NCBI GenBank assembly: GCA_002633005.1
Contig: NMRA01000794.1
Location: 58,224 to 122,223 of the forward strand
DNA: 64,000 bases
DNA from: Phoronis australis
Lineage: Eukaryota; Phoronida; Phoronidae
Reading direction: 5' to 3'
The number at the start of each line of letters is the position of its first letter. Within the stretch, counting starts at the first letter, position 1. The position numbers and the translations under genes are program-made. Under the pieces are notes generated by a model, which saw only the letters and a list, made by a program, of their open reading frames with translations, searched no databases and was not told the DNA's origin. Shown piece after piece: positions 52,501 through 61,409 of this stretch.

Positions 52501-54753
52501 TAACATCATGTAACCTTAAGCCCTCTTTGAGTTTGTTTTTGTGTTTGTGTTTGTATTTGTCATCTAAAGTGGACGGATTTCAGTGGAAAACTTCAATGCA
52601 TGTGCGTGTGACGGTAGTCGAGTGAGTACCCATGATGCACGAGTGAGCTGTCACTCACTTTTGCGATCATTCTTTAAGGAATGAAACATTGAAGTAGTTT
52701 TGCTGAACGAACATTAGATGAGCTAAAGTTCAATGCGAAATCATTGCTCTCCGCCATGATAGGATGCGTGTAAAAATCATTACGGTTGTCTCAAGAAACC
52801 TTTTTATCCGACCCTTCTTAAAGAAATTATGACTCTTACAGTTTCAAAACAAAAATTATAAACAAAATGTGTAACACTGTACCGTCTTCTGTTCCGTTCT
52901 GCTTAGGCTTCAAGTGTATGAAGCAGAAGTAGCCGTAGCACTCTCCTGTATTACAGTCATGGCCGTCACATCGCAGACATTTCATCAGCTCTGAAGGCAC
53001 AAGAAACCCTTTAACGTGCTGAGCAAGACATCACTGCAATGTCTTCGCAAATATACAGTACATCAACGTGAGGACATGCCAAAATGGACAATAGATCTTA
53101 TGCCCCACACAAACATTTCCCAAAATCAAATCAAAGTCACTAATTGTGCAGAGGTCTATTGTCTCTGAGAAAACACAGATATCTGTTAGATACTGACACT
53201 GGTTCTCTGAGAAAACACAGATATATGTTAGATACTGACACTGGTTCTCTAGTTATTTCTAGACAGTGTTGCCCCCATAATGACTATGTTGAATTTTTTC
53301 TCAGCAAGTGTGAAGTAGAACCTGATCATTAAATTTTGGCCTGAATAATGAAACGGAGGCCAGAAGGCGAGTTTATTGTATCCTTCACCTAAAGTTTGAC
53401 TTTTCCAGAATCTTAAGTGTTCTTTGGCTAACTCTATTCTGCATCTGTTTTAAGTGCTAACTCGCCCTGTTGCACTGCTCATAGAGATACACGGACACTC
53501 GTAGCCTGACCCTTCCCTCGATATTTAGTACCAGATAGGTATGGAATAGGATTTCAAACCTTCCCATCGCAGGTGCAGATCCACGAAAACTCGTACATTT
53601 AGCCCGATCCTTCCCATTCCCAGCGTAGGTATTCACCCACTAACTGTTAATGGAAATCGTCCTCGTCGCCAATGCTATAAACAATTTCTCCGCCACTCTC
53701 GAGTCATCACTGTGTCTGTGTTATAGGTCGCCGACTCCAGCCATTTTCAAGCTACTACAAACTAAACGATACCTACACCCAGCCTATCTGAATTTTCTAA
53801 CCACCTAGCTTGTCATAGAATACTCGTTGATGGGATGTGGTGATGACAATTTTCGGAAACCAGCACGAAAACAGCAGTAGACTCAAACGCAGAAGAACAA
53901 AATGACGGGAAATTCTTAGCCCCCTAAACGTCACTTCCGGAGTAGGACGAGACTAATTAAAAAATTATGGGACTCCATAATTAAACATATGTCTGGGATA
54001 GCCAATCCAATATTTTTACTAAAAAGGACATGGAAAACGTATGTCTTGTACTTTAAAGATATAGAACTGATAATGCTGAAACACAGACATCAATGACGAA
54101 GACGGAGATAATGGTGAGCAGACTTAGAAGTGACAATTCATGTAATGAATACTACAGCAATAACGATCAATCCTGTTGTGATACGCGAATGGAGAGGCCG
54201 TTCTTTGACAGGTGATGTCCACCGAGGCAAGGACTGTGTAAAGAATGGCCTCAGCATATACGTTACGATCTTTCAGTTAATGGTGACGATTTCATAGCGA
54301 TGATGATAAAGAACTTTTCATGTCACTTGCCATACACTGATCACTACATCGATTAAACGAGGTTGGTAGTCAATTTTGAGGGTCGATAAGAAGATGACTC
54401 GGGCTAATGGGTGCAAATTAAAACGAAAATGCTTTTATCAGAGCGTCGGTAATAAAATGATGATGGCAATGATGATGCCAATGATGTTGATGATGATGGC
54501 AATGATGAAGACAATGGCAAATGTGTTGGTGATATTTTTTCCGCAGCGAAGGCGATGTCACATCCGTCACAAGTGCTTTACTCCTTGGAACCATACATGT
54601 ACAGTTCAATATCCGCTTACACACACACACGCATAAAACTGCGCATCACACTTTTCATAGAATACTCAGATTTAATAAACTCTTACTGTGGACTAAGCTG
54701 TCGCCACTAACGAGTGAAACGAGCACCAAGGTTGCCAAAATAATGGCACGCAT
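30475..54753 (-). CDS. Three-finger domain / animal haem peroxidase fusion, 17 exons, 862 aa (gene-level entry)
   Basis: Predicted secreted haem peroxidase of the animal (myeloperoxidase/peroxidasin) superfamily, which uses hydrogen peroxide to oxidise halides, thiocyanate or phenolic substrates. Joining the 17 exons listed separately gives 2589 nt, one open frame with all junction phases agreeing. Order: signal peptide (1-17), three-finger domain (about 24-102; Cys 27, 30, 35, 40, 45, 64, 81, 91, 93, 99, then Asn100), pro-region (about 114-215), peroxidase domain (about 240-840). Seen active-site residues: Gln335, Asp338 and His339 (distal, GQFLDHD), Arg488 and Glu491 (AGDVRANE), proximal His591 (RFGHS), Asn671 and Arg674 ([10 protein letters not shown]). 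The residue after Glu491 is Gln, so the sulphonium-forming Met of myeloperoxidase is absent, as in lactoperoxidase-type enzymes. No C-terminal membrane or GPI signal. The peroxidase identity is secure. The three-finger assignment is by cysteine pattern, and the fusion needs transcript confirmation. Confidence 0.9.
30608..32412. other. Peroxidase intron 16
   Basis: Contains an ACATGTACATGTA palindrome near 31004. ORFs here have no recognised motif. Confidence 0.6.
32413..32518 (-). CDS. Peroxidase exon 16
   Basis: Residues 784-818. It begins [19 protein letters not shown] and ends in PFKMNNVPG, matching the 'EQL..IRK.SLARI.CDN....IQ..VF' block. Acceptor TTTCAG, donor GTGAGT, phase 1 to phase 2. 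Confidence 0.95.
32612..32748 (+). repeat. (ATT)n microsatellite in peroxidase intron 15
   Basis: About 45 ATT-type units with ACC and ATC interruptions, filling about 40% of the 326-bp intron between exons 16 and 15. Confidence 0.95.
32845..33014 (-). CDS. Peroxidase exon 15
   Basis: Residues 727-783. It includes [19 protein letters not shown], then [20 protein letters not shown] and FWYETHKA, which match the conserved 'DDIDLFVG.L.E....G...GP...C.I..QF..LR.GDRFWYE' block. Acceptor TTAG, donor GTGAGA, phase 2 to phase 1. Confidence 0.98.
33015..34640. other. Peroxidase intron 14
   Basis: AT-rich; contains a short (ATT) run near 34085 and a poly-C run near 34236. Nothing else recognised. Confidence 0.6.
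34641..34746 (-). CDS. Peroxidase exon 14
   Basis: Residues 692-726. It includes [20 protein letters not shown] and IELLKKAYV, the helical segment linking the RGRDHG block to the DIDPF block. Acceptor CCAG, donor GTAAGT, phase 1 to phase 2. Confidence 0.92.
35028..35145 (-). CDS. Peroxidase exon 13: [10 protein letters not shown] signature
   Basis: Residues 653-691. It includes VTENLF and [19 protein letters not shown], one of the strongest family signatures (Asn671 hydrogen-bonds the proximal His, Arg674 contacts a haem propionate in relatives). Acceptor TTCCAG, donor GTACGT, phase 0 to phase 1. Confidence 0.98.
35146..36873. other. Peroxidase intron 12
   Basis: A small inverted repeat (CTCGAAC...GTTCGAG) lies near 36134. 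No other element recognised. Confidence 0.55.
36874..37123 (-). CDS. Peroxidase exon 12: proximal histidine
   Basis: Residues 569-652. It contains [17 protein letters not shown] with proximal haem ligand His591, then the variable DLSDTFFSP stretch and [16 protein letters not shown]. Acceptor GTGTAG, donor GTTAGT, phase 2 to phase 0. Confidence 0.98.
37511..37763 (-). CDS. Peroxidase exon 11: catalytic Arg/Glu
   Basis: Residues 485-568. It opens with [20 protein letters not shown], with Arg488 as the catalytic arginine and Glu491 as the haem-ester glutamate, then RYHNKIA and [15 protein letters not shown]. Gln492 replaces the Met that forms the sulphonium bond in myeloperoxidase. Acceptor GACAG, donor GTAGGT, phase 1 to phase 2. 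Confidence 0.98.
38385..38690. repeat. Dispersed G/C-block repeat in peroxidase intron 10
   Basis: Shares CATTTGGCAGTT, the C-rich block and an AAACCTGGATCC end with the element at 18705-18856. It lies 40 bp from exon 10. Internal GTGCGCCGCCCATGG-like pieces are repeated. Confidence 0.55.
38730..38939 (-). CDS. Peroxidase exon 10: calcium loop
   Basis: Residues 415-484. It contains [20 protein letters not shown], the calcium-binding loop (Thr, Phe, Asp, Ser ligands) and the start of the VYGS signature, and ends in AHSRCIFA. Acceptor AACAG, donor GTAAGT, phase 1 to phase 1. Confidence 0.97.
39700..39815 (-). CDS. Peroxidase exon 9
   Basis: Residues 376-414. It begins (R)[13 protein letters not shown] and includes [12 protein letters not shown], equivalent to the family's CFPI..P.DDP....C..F.RS.P block. 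Acceptor TTTCAG, donor GTGAGT, phase 2 to phase 1. Confidence 0.95.
40421..40670 (+). repeat. (GT)n microsatellite in peroxidase intron 8
   Basis: About 75 GT units with rare GC interruptions, then a degenerate GT-rich tail. It ends about 95 bp from exon 8. The CVCVCV- and THTHTH-type ORFs here are products of the repeat. Confidence 0.97.
40766..40847 (-). CDS. Peroxidase exon 8 (short)
   Basis: Residues 349-375, [20 protein letters not shown] and on to AVATR. It was found by searching for an exon that turns the phase-1 end of exon 7 into the phase-2 start of exon 9, as required by the PECFPI motif. Acceptor CCCCCCAG and donor GTACAG are present. The paired cysteines fit the 'C...C...CFPI' region of the family. 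Confidence 0.85.
41788..42022 (+). repeat. CTG/GTT-rich trinucleotide tract next to exon 7 donor
   Basis: Imperfect GCTGCT/TGTTGT tract (CAG-rich on the coding strand) ending about 40 bp from the splice donor of exon 7. The resulting ORFs are not genes. Confidence 0.85.
42063..42242 (-). CDS. Peroxidase exon 7: distal histidine
   Basis: Residues 289-348. It contains [12 protein letters not shown] and then [15 protein letters not shown], carrying distal Gln335, haem-linking Asp338, distal His339 and calcium-ligand Asp340. Acceptor TTTAG, donor GTAATA, phase 1 to phase 1. A CTG-rich tract starts about 40 bp inside the following intron. Confidence 0.97.
42611..42843 (-). CDS. Peroxidase exon 6: start of catalytic domain
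   Basis: Residues 211-288. It contains the family signature around [20 protein letters not shown] followed by [17 protein letters not shown], equivalent to the 'C..YRTI.G.CNN..P..GA....F.R' block at the N-terminus of animal haem peroxidases. Acceptor TTACAG, donor GTGAGT, phase 2 to phase 1. Confidence 0.95.
43341..43473 (-). CDS. Peroxidase exon 5: pro-region
   Basis: Residues 167-210, including NLFATGTP and [14 protein letters not shown]. The donor GTACGT at 43340 was preferred because it leaves two bases that complete the first codon of exon 6. An internal GTGAGT is also present, but using it would drop conserved-looking sequence. Confidence 0.82.
43474..46192. other. Peroxidase intron 4
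   Basis: Unique-looking AT-rich sequence; no element recognised. Confidence 0.55.
46193..46351 (-). CDS. Peroxidase exon 4: pro-region
   Basis: Residues 114-166, helical and basic (for example [16 protein letters not shown]). Position and character match the N-terminal pro-region that precedes the catalytic domain in vertebrate myelo/eosinophil peroxidases; sequence similarity is weak. Acceptor TTTCAG, donor GTGAGT, phase 1 to phase 1. Confidence 0.85.
47450..48985 (+). repeat. Degenerate satellite of about 110-120 bp units in peroxidase intron 3
   Basis: About a dozen units, each with TTCAACTAATTCAACTATTC, CCACTAATCGCTGCACCACC and a GACGTCAGCAA-like block. Two sub-types alternate: one has GACAGGCTGATAACAAACAT (47768, 47986), the other GGCACATTTATAA...GCCCAAGCACAAGACTGACC (47866, 48095), giving a dimer period of about 220-230 bp. 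It occupies half of the 2.9-kb intron. Confidence 0.88.
49160..49215 (+). repeat. 28-bp direct duplication
   Basis: GCGCACCCTGTCGGAATCCT and a near copy 28 bp later, 48 bp inside the donor of exon 3. Confidence 0.85.
49263..49427 (-). CDS. Peroxidase exon 3: second half of three-finger domain
   Basis: Residues 59-113. It contains RGC (Cys64), Cys81 and the closing motif [11 protein letters not shown] (Cys91, 93, 99, Asn100). The C-C-x(5)-CN ending is the hallmark of three-finger folds, close to the activin/TGF-beta receptor ectodomain ending. An acidic/aromatic linker follows (QEFEQWMKE). Acceptor AACAG, donor GTAAGT, phase 1 to phase 1. Confidence 0.88.
50460..50698. mobile_element. MITE copy C in peroxidase intron 2
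   Basis: Starts CATGCGCGCACCCAG and ends GGGTGCGTACATG. The interior is the reverse complement of copy A over most of its length. Confidence 0.72.
51643..51867. mobile_element. MITE copy D in peroxidase intron 2
   Basis: Starts CATGCAAGCCAG and ends GATGTGCGCATG. The right half contains GAATCTTAGTAAAAGGTCCA and TCTCAAAAATTCGAGCCCCC, the reverse complement of copy B. Confidence 0.68.
52883..52990 (-). CDS. Peroxidase exon 2: first half of three-finger domain
   Basis: Residues 23-58, with the first five cysteines in the pattern CLRC...C....C....C. Acceptor CTTCAG, donor GTACAG, phase 1 to phase 1. Short cysteine-rich exons of symmetric phase are typical of Ly6/uPAR and activin-receptor ectodomain modules, which makes capture by exon shuffling plausible (inference). 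Confidence 0.85.
53162..53245 (+). repeat. 42-bp tandem duplication in peroxidase intron 1
   Basis: Two copies of a 42-bp unit starting TCTCTGAGAAAACACAGATA, differing at one base. Confidence 0.93.
54456..54512 (+). repeat. GATGAT-type trinucleotide tract
   Basis: Imperfect ATG/GAT repeats; the Met-rich ORF across them is an artefact. Confidence 0.85.
54687..54753 (-). CDS. Peroxidase exon 1: start codon and signal peptide
   Basis: ATG at 54753; encodes residues 1-22, beginning [17 protein letters not shown], a clear hydrophobic signal peptide with small residues at the probable cleavage site. The donor is GTAAGA and the exon ends in phase 1. This start was chosen because it is the only Met followed by a signal peptide whose donor phase joins exon 2. 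An overlapping 115-codon ORF in another frame covers the 5' flank and is not followed. Confidence 0.8.
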
Positions 54754-56840
54754 GACCTCTTCTTCTAACTTGTCGAACTTCGAACGAGTTTCCTATGTAC
54801 TGTATCTTTACTGTCCTTAACACGAAGTAAATACGCAACTCATCTTGAGGTTGAAAATACCACGTACATGTATGTTCGTAGAAAGCAGGTGCAGAGTCCC
54901 CCTGGTGATCAAACAGCGGGACATTTGAAGGAGGCGTCATACAAATGCGGATATTGCTATCTTGATGGACAAAAAATAATGCATTCCCGACATGGACTTC
55001 TGTGATACAACCACTTCTGTGACAGTTATTGAAAATGTCCGTTTCGACTGACATATCCTGACGTCAAATTTGCTTTGCTTACAAATACACAACTCAAAAC
55101 ATAACGAACTGACGTATTCTGTTTGTATCAACAGTGACCATCCACCAAATGAACAATGTGATTCGTCTCCAAAGGGTTCTGATGTTTGCTATTACATGCA
55201 CCTTTTCTACTGGAGCTGAAGACCCAAAACGTTTCATCAAACTATACAATTCTATTGCGCATGAACGAGAAATAACGTCACCTCTCAACCATATTTTTGG
55301 CTATGGTGTTAATTCCGCTTACCATGTACTCCTTAGGGCAGCATATGGTGGATCGGGGGAAGCGTAGTTGTTGAGGGCGGTTATTTTCAGCATCTACTAC
55401 AGACGTCTGCATTCGTATCTGTGAGATATTTTAAATTCTACTAGGGCATTTCCACAGACATTATTTTAGGCCTACCGTTTTTCATTGGACGAAAAGAAAC
55501 GCGAATCAGGAAAACAGATGGGACGCACCATAAACGCGAACAGTCAAACCTTCAAAATTAGCATGAATTAATAACATGAAATTGAAAGTATGCAAAATGC
55601 AAAATTCACCCTCCCCCTCCCTATTAAAAACATTTAACCAAAATGTCCATGCCAGCTTCGGGCGAAGCAGCGTGTACATTTTTAGGAACCCGTCAATAGC
55701 GACAAGTGAGTGATGATTGATTGAATTTCACTTAATTGTAAATGCACCGAAAAGCCACAGGCAGTCGCACACTGTATTACATCGGTCAAGGGCGACAATA
55801 ACATAAATTATGTTCACAGTGTATCATCAATTCAGAATAGACTGTGTGTGTGTAAACCATATTCTGTAACCAATCAGGAGATACCGGAAGAACACGTGCA
55901 ATCACTACGTCAAGTTACTTATTTGTATTCTAATGTTTAATTTATTGATGTCGGACACCAATCAAATTATTATGAACCATTACTTCACGTACATGTATGT
56001 CAAACAGGAATCGATTAATGGCAGATTCGAATTCGGTTCGACTTGTGATGAACTTCTAAAGGTATAAATACAGCATTGTTATCAGCTGGCGTCAGCGATT
56101 CAATTATTTCTGCAAATTGAGTAATTCCGTAGGAATATTGTTAGATAATGGTTTCATTTGTGCTCTTGCACTTAACCTAGCGCCACCTAGTCTGAGTTGT
56201 TTTTAACTAGATATTCTCTTCCCTGATATTTTTCCGGTAAACAAGATGGCTTGTGTACAGATGTGTTTCTTTCTAATCCATATCAGTCACATTACAAAAT
56301 GCTCCACTGAAACCAATATAAAACAGACATATTTTTGGTAAGTCTGCTACCGTATGCGGCAGAATCACTAACCAATTCCGCAAGTATGTTGTGTTGTATT
56401 TTTGTCATTTCTTGAAGGTTTCCAACCCATATCCCCAGTAAGAGCCTGATTCGGACAAAATCTAGTTTAATGAAATGAACTTTCAGGTGTTAAAACACCT
56501 ATAAAAAACGCATTGCCCTAATTCTAATGGTTTCAGGGGTCAGAAATTCTCTGAAACCCAAAATATCCAATGCTTAGCCTTGAATTGGATCTACACAAGA
56601 ATTAAACAATGCTGTGAAATTGTTAAATTCTGTATTGCTGTGTGCATGTTGATGAACCACTGTTTTAGTAATGTCACGTCTAGTCCCCCTCATGCAGGAT
56701 AATTACTAATACACAACAGTAGCAAATTTTAACATGTAACAAACCTCTATTTTCAAGTTTCAAATGACATTTGAGATCAACAATTTGGATAACATCGAAA
56801 CTCTGGAGGATAATGCTGCAGTAAAATAATCAGTCGCTCT
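54754..56840. other. 5' flank of the peroxidase gene
   Basis: Presumed promoter and 5' UTR region. I could not place a transcription start or TATA box. No coding sequence recognised. Confidence 0.45.
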
Positions 56841-56847
56841 CTTCTTG

Positions 56848-56937
56848 TTGGTCATAGTATGTAACGTACCAGTGTGATTGGTCATCCTGTGTGACGCGCC
56901 AGTGTGATTGGTCAAACTATGTGACGTGCCATTGTGA
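56848..56937 (+). promoter_or_regulatory. Three 30-bp repeats with CCAAT-type and CRE-half-site motifs
   Basis: Units start at 56848, 56878 and 56908. Each has TTGGTCA (ATTGG, an inverted CCAAT core, in the last two) followed at fixed spacing by GTGACG-like sequence (GTAACG in the first). This lies 2.1 kb upstream of the peroxidase start; a regulatory role is inference. Confidence 0.45.
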
Positions 56938-59900
56938 ACGAAGCAATGCGTGTTCTTGGTTTTCTATCGAGTAAAAAGAGCACTATGCTGTCTGTGGCCC
57001 TGTTCTCGAGTTTTATTCAGGACTTTTTGCAATGGTACCGCAAGTGGAGAAAGGGACAACACATATTCACGCTAGGGACTTTATCTCGGCACAGGCAGTC
57101 GCCGCCAGGAAATGGAAAAAAGTGTCTGAACGGCACTACTAGGGTATGATATCAGTCAGTAGAAGATGCCACGTGTAATAAACGGTTTCACAAATGCACC
57201 AAATATGGCAATAAACACAACTCTGTCTGTTCACAAATGATTGCTGTAGTATAAGACCCCTACGGGCAGTTGGCTGATATAATGGCTGGATATTGCATCC
57301 CTTTTCATCAGACGAGCCCCTCATTACAGTATGCAAAATGAATACGCACCTAAATAAAAATCTTGTATTGGAGCCTCTTGAGAAGTAGAATTTAGTGTCC
57401 TTGACTACGTTCAATAACAAGGACTAACCAAAGTTACAAACCATCAAAAATACTGTAATTTAAATCCAGGAATCGCAACTCAAGTCTTTCCCGAGTCGGG
57501 TTCTGATATAGGGCGGCGATCCGCCGGTCTGTCTGCCTCCTATAAAACTTAACATCGCTATTCATGAATACATCCCTTGAGATATGCTTGGGGGTGTGTT
57601 TTGTGTCTAAGTTTCGTGTTTGATGACGGTGAATTAAGGTAGGGGACCATAGGTGGTTAATTCCTACTTTTCTGGTGTCGTTAACACAATGTCTAAAATG
57701 GGTTAAGACTTCTTGAGCTAGTTAAAAATTCAAGTAATGATCGAGCTAGAGCTGTTTCGTTTCATATCTGTTTTATTTCCAGAAATGTGAAGGATGTCTA
57801 AGGTGACAATTTGAAGTCACCATAGTTGATCATCGCTGACTGATTTAGACTAGAAGGTTTTGTTCAGGTTTAAAGACGTAATTTCGTTAACGCCGTGCTT
57901 ATTGAATGGACATTATATATTTGAGCATGAGCTTCGCATGACCTAACTTACGTTAAAATAAAGCGCAAATAATATCTCCAACGCACGCTTACCATTGCTA
58001 TTTAGAGAGCCAACCACATGTATGAAGGTGCAAACGAACACGCGTAGCAGAGGTAAGGGCCAGAGCAGAATCTGATTGAAAAATATGAAACCTTACCCAA
58101 TGCGTTCACAGCTGAAGTGTTGCCTGGCTTCAGGTTTTTTGTGTATACCTTGTGGTCCCATAACATGCAAGATATCTGTAATTTATTCCGTGGACGACTA
58201 CGACAAGCGTTCCCAAGGGTACTATGTCAGCAGTTGATACATTGTACTTGTACTTTTGCGACAATGAAAATCGAAGATATGAGACTGAGTGTTCCAATTG
58301 GAGAATTAAACACATTTTTTGGAGTTGGCAAAGTCACTAAAATAGGGATGTGTTTTTTATCAGTTTTCGCAAAGTTTTGTTTTTGGGATAATTGTCTGAC
58401 AAATATCCCATTTTGCGTGTTCTAATGTGCTTTTCTAATTGTAATACAGTAGGTAGGCGAGAACACTCGTCAAAATAAAAGTGTACATCACCTGCAGTAT
58501 AAGGTCGGCCAACAGGTCATAACTGCACTACTGTGCGCAGCGCTGTCTCGCGGTAGGCGGTAGGTCGTCGCAGCATTTATTGTTGTCAATTCATAGTTTT
58601 AGTACGCATCAAGCCAATCAAATAATAAAACCAATTTATTTCAACAATCTCCACTTCTAGACCACCAAAATTGTTTTAAAAAGGAATTTCAGTAGTCAGA
58701 AACGGTATGCAATTTTCTGCCACAAGGCGGAGATGTTTGAAAATTCCAGATTTTGGTTTCTACATGTACACCTGTAAATGTCTGCCTACATGTACGCTTG
58801 GATATAGTATATACATGTAGATCATTTACATGTGAAGAACCTCGCTAAATTATTGTGGCAAGGAATGTGTCTCATGAGCATTGACTTAACTCTACAGACA
58901 GAAATTTAGTCTTGCGATGGTTCTAAAAATAAGTAACTCTCATTTAAGCAAAAGTGAGGTCTCTTGAAATGTACGCCTAACTGTTCGTTACAGAGACATT
59001 TCTATCAATATAATTTCAGACTGCTATGCACTTTGTTCACCAATTGTAGAGTGAGAGTACTGATGAATTGTCCCAAAGTTTTGATGGATTTAAAGACATA
59101 GACACACGAAAACAATTGCTTTTCAAAACAAATAATAGCATTGTGTCAATCTGTTGCACAGGGCAGTTCTTGTCCGCACAGCTTGGTTAATGAGAAAAGT
59201 CCAGCAGTAATGACCTTATCCAACTTCAGCCGAGTCAATTCTGAGAACAGGCATATGTGGTTACATAACCGTCTGTGATGTCAGACCAGAGAGAGAGAGC
59301 TGTGTATTGCAATGGCTACAAGCAGTCAACCCTCCAAAATTTTGCTTGCTTCATCTGAGAATTTCTTTCAACTCGATTTGTTGGCATAACTTAATTGTTT
59401 TTCGCCAAGGAGATGTAAAGGCCAGTGTATCACAGAAGATAAAGCCTAATACAAAATATTGCAGTTTTCATTTTTTCATTTTCAGCAGTGAGTAAAAAGG
59501 GTGTCACCTTTTAATTTAACCACGTATGTAATTGAAATTTGAGTGGAGGTGGCGATCTCAATGACAGAATTACAAGAACACTTGAAATGGAAGTTTTCTG
59601 AACTTAGGTTTTCAAATTTATGTGCTAATCTATTGAAATAATAATAAACCCCAGGCATCAAGACATTTTACCTGAAGATGCCAGTGAACACATATTATTT
59701 CAGCCTTTTATTACGGCAAGTTAATGCTATCATGCTTGGGTCATAGAAATCAAAGACCAAATCAGAGGACGATTATGATTTAATCCACAGTTCAAATTAA
59801 AATCAAGTACTTTCAGTCGGAATTGGTTTCTACTCTGAAAGACTTTCAAGGTAGTTGATGGTTACCGCTACGTAAGTCACAACTGAACTAATCTCAGTAC

Positions 59901-61190
59901 AGTAAATTTTTTACGTGAGCCAAAATGATCTAATCTTTTACCAAAATGAGTAACTTAGAATGCACAGCACTTTAGAACATTTAAGCATTACAAAGGTTAT
60001 CCAAAAAGTGGATGTGCTTAACTATTACCATGGCGACCAGGTGTTTCCTTACACTTGAATTCGACAAGCAGGATTTGAAAAAATAAGAAATTGCATGGAA
60101 AAAGGTTTGAAGGCTGGAAACTTCACAATTCAACATATCATATTACTCTAATTAAGAGCCTTTGCCTTGATAAGGTGAATTTAGAAAGCAAAAAGTTACA
60201 AGCATATATTAGAAAAATATAATTATGTTGTGACGCGTAATCAAACTTTGAAGCGCAAATTGACATTCCAAGAAAAAATTATTTCAAAACTTTCGATTAT
60301 TTTTAAGCTCAGTGTATAGTCAACTGAATGGGATATTCACACTACAATAATTAGAGTGTTCCTTCTATTTTTCCACAAAAACATAACCATTGTGCAAAGC
60401 TACATTTTATAGCAGCTTTCATCATAATATATCAAAGTTAAGTCTCCACCAAGTACAAAATAGCCGACTAAACATGCCCTTCAGTTTAGCAGAAGTCGCC
60501 ATGTTGTCGGTGCCGCCGGAAATGAGACTAAATCCAACGGGAATTGTGAGCACTTTTATCACTCAATAAGTAACATCTGCTTGGATGAAATCCAATGAAA
60601 ACTATTGAAACCCTCAGAATAGTACGTAAAGATCTTTCTCACTAAATTTCGGCGCAAATTATTGGTGAAAATAATTGATACACTGTTTTAAACTCGTAAC
60701 TTATGCCGTTGTTTTCCAAGATGGCCGACTCGATCCAAATACATATACATGTATATGACCAAAATTTCGCCACCGAAATTGCAATAAATGTGCACTGCTT
60801 AACCAGATTTTGATAATTTTTCAATTTTTATTGAGTGGGATGCATTGTCTTGGTTGGACAGCCCTACTCTTACTACTCTTACTGTTTTTTCAGTCCAGCT
60901 AGGGATCCACTAGTCTAAAATTCAATGGATTGCAACGACAGGTAACGAGCATCAAGCTATTCAGCACATCCACGTACAAACACGTATCGGTATGTTGCAA
61001 AACCTGTAGTTCAAAAGAAAAGCAATCTACTGTCTATTTCTAGCACTAATCCTGTCCGACAGTTTCCGTCGATGCTATCCGTCGTCAGTTTTGAATGTTA
61101 GGTTGTCAATACTAGCCCAAGGCCCTCTAGCTTCTGAAAAGCGACGGCATGCACCGTTTCGAATACTTTTTAAAAACTCACTCATCCTGG
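56938..61190. other. Intergenic, nothing recognised
   Basis: AT-rich, with several ACATGTA palindromes near 58765-58830. No gene, RNA or element could be supported. Confidence 0.5.
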
Positions 61191-61197
61191 TTAGCAA

Positions 61198-61407
61198 CTA
61201 TACTCGGATCACAGGCTGTCGTTCTAGAAGCAGTCCATACAAATTATGTTCGCTACATACTACCAAATACGGCCTCGCTTCACTCGACGTGGACTTTGCA
61301 CAGTCTTCCCACTTACGACGCAGTCTTGGATCAGTGGGAAACTTGTGCAAAGATACCTCAGCCCTTGGTGTATTGCCACAACCTCCAACTACAAAACGGT
61401 CAAGCAT
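61198..61407 (-). pseudogene. THAP domain, first zinc cysteine lost
   Basis: Reads FVVGGCGNTPRAEVSLHKFP, then TDPRLRRKWEDCAK and VVCSEHN. This matches the THAP plan CVVGGC.NT....VSLHKFP.DP.LR..W...........VCS.HF, but the first zinc cysteine is Phe, and the frame stops soon after the Cys-His pair without the AVPTIF box. Overlapping plus-strand ORFs of 116 and 121 codons are shadows. Confidence 0.72.
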
Positions 61408-61409
61408 TC

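Noticed and set aside
54707-55054. 115-codon minus-strand ORF overlapping the peroxidase start codon
   Set aside because: No signal peptide, no recognised domain, and its frame does not join exon 2. It could be a long upstream ORF, but chance is more likely.
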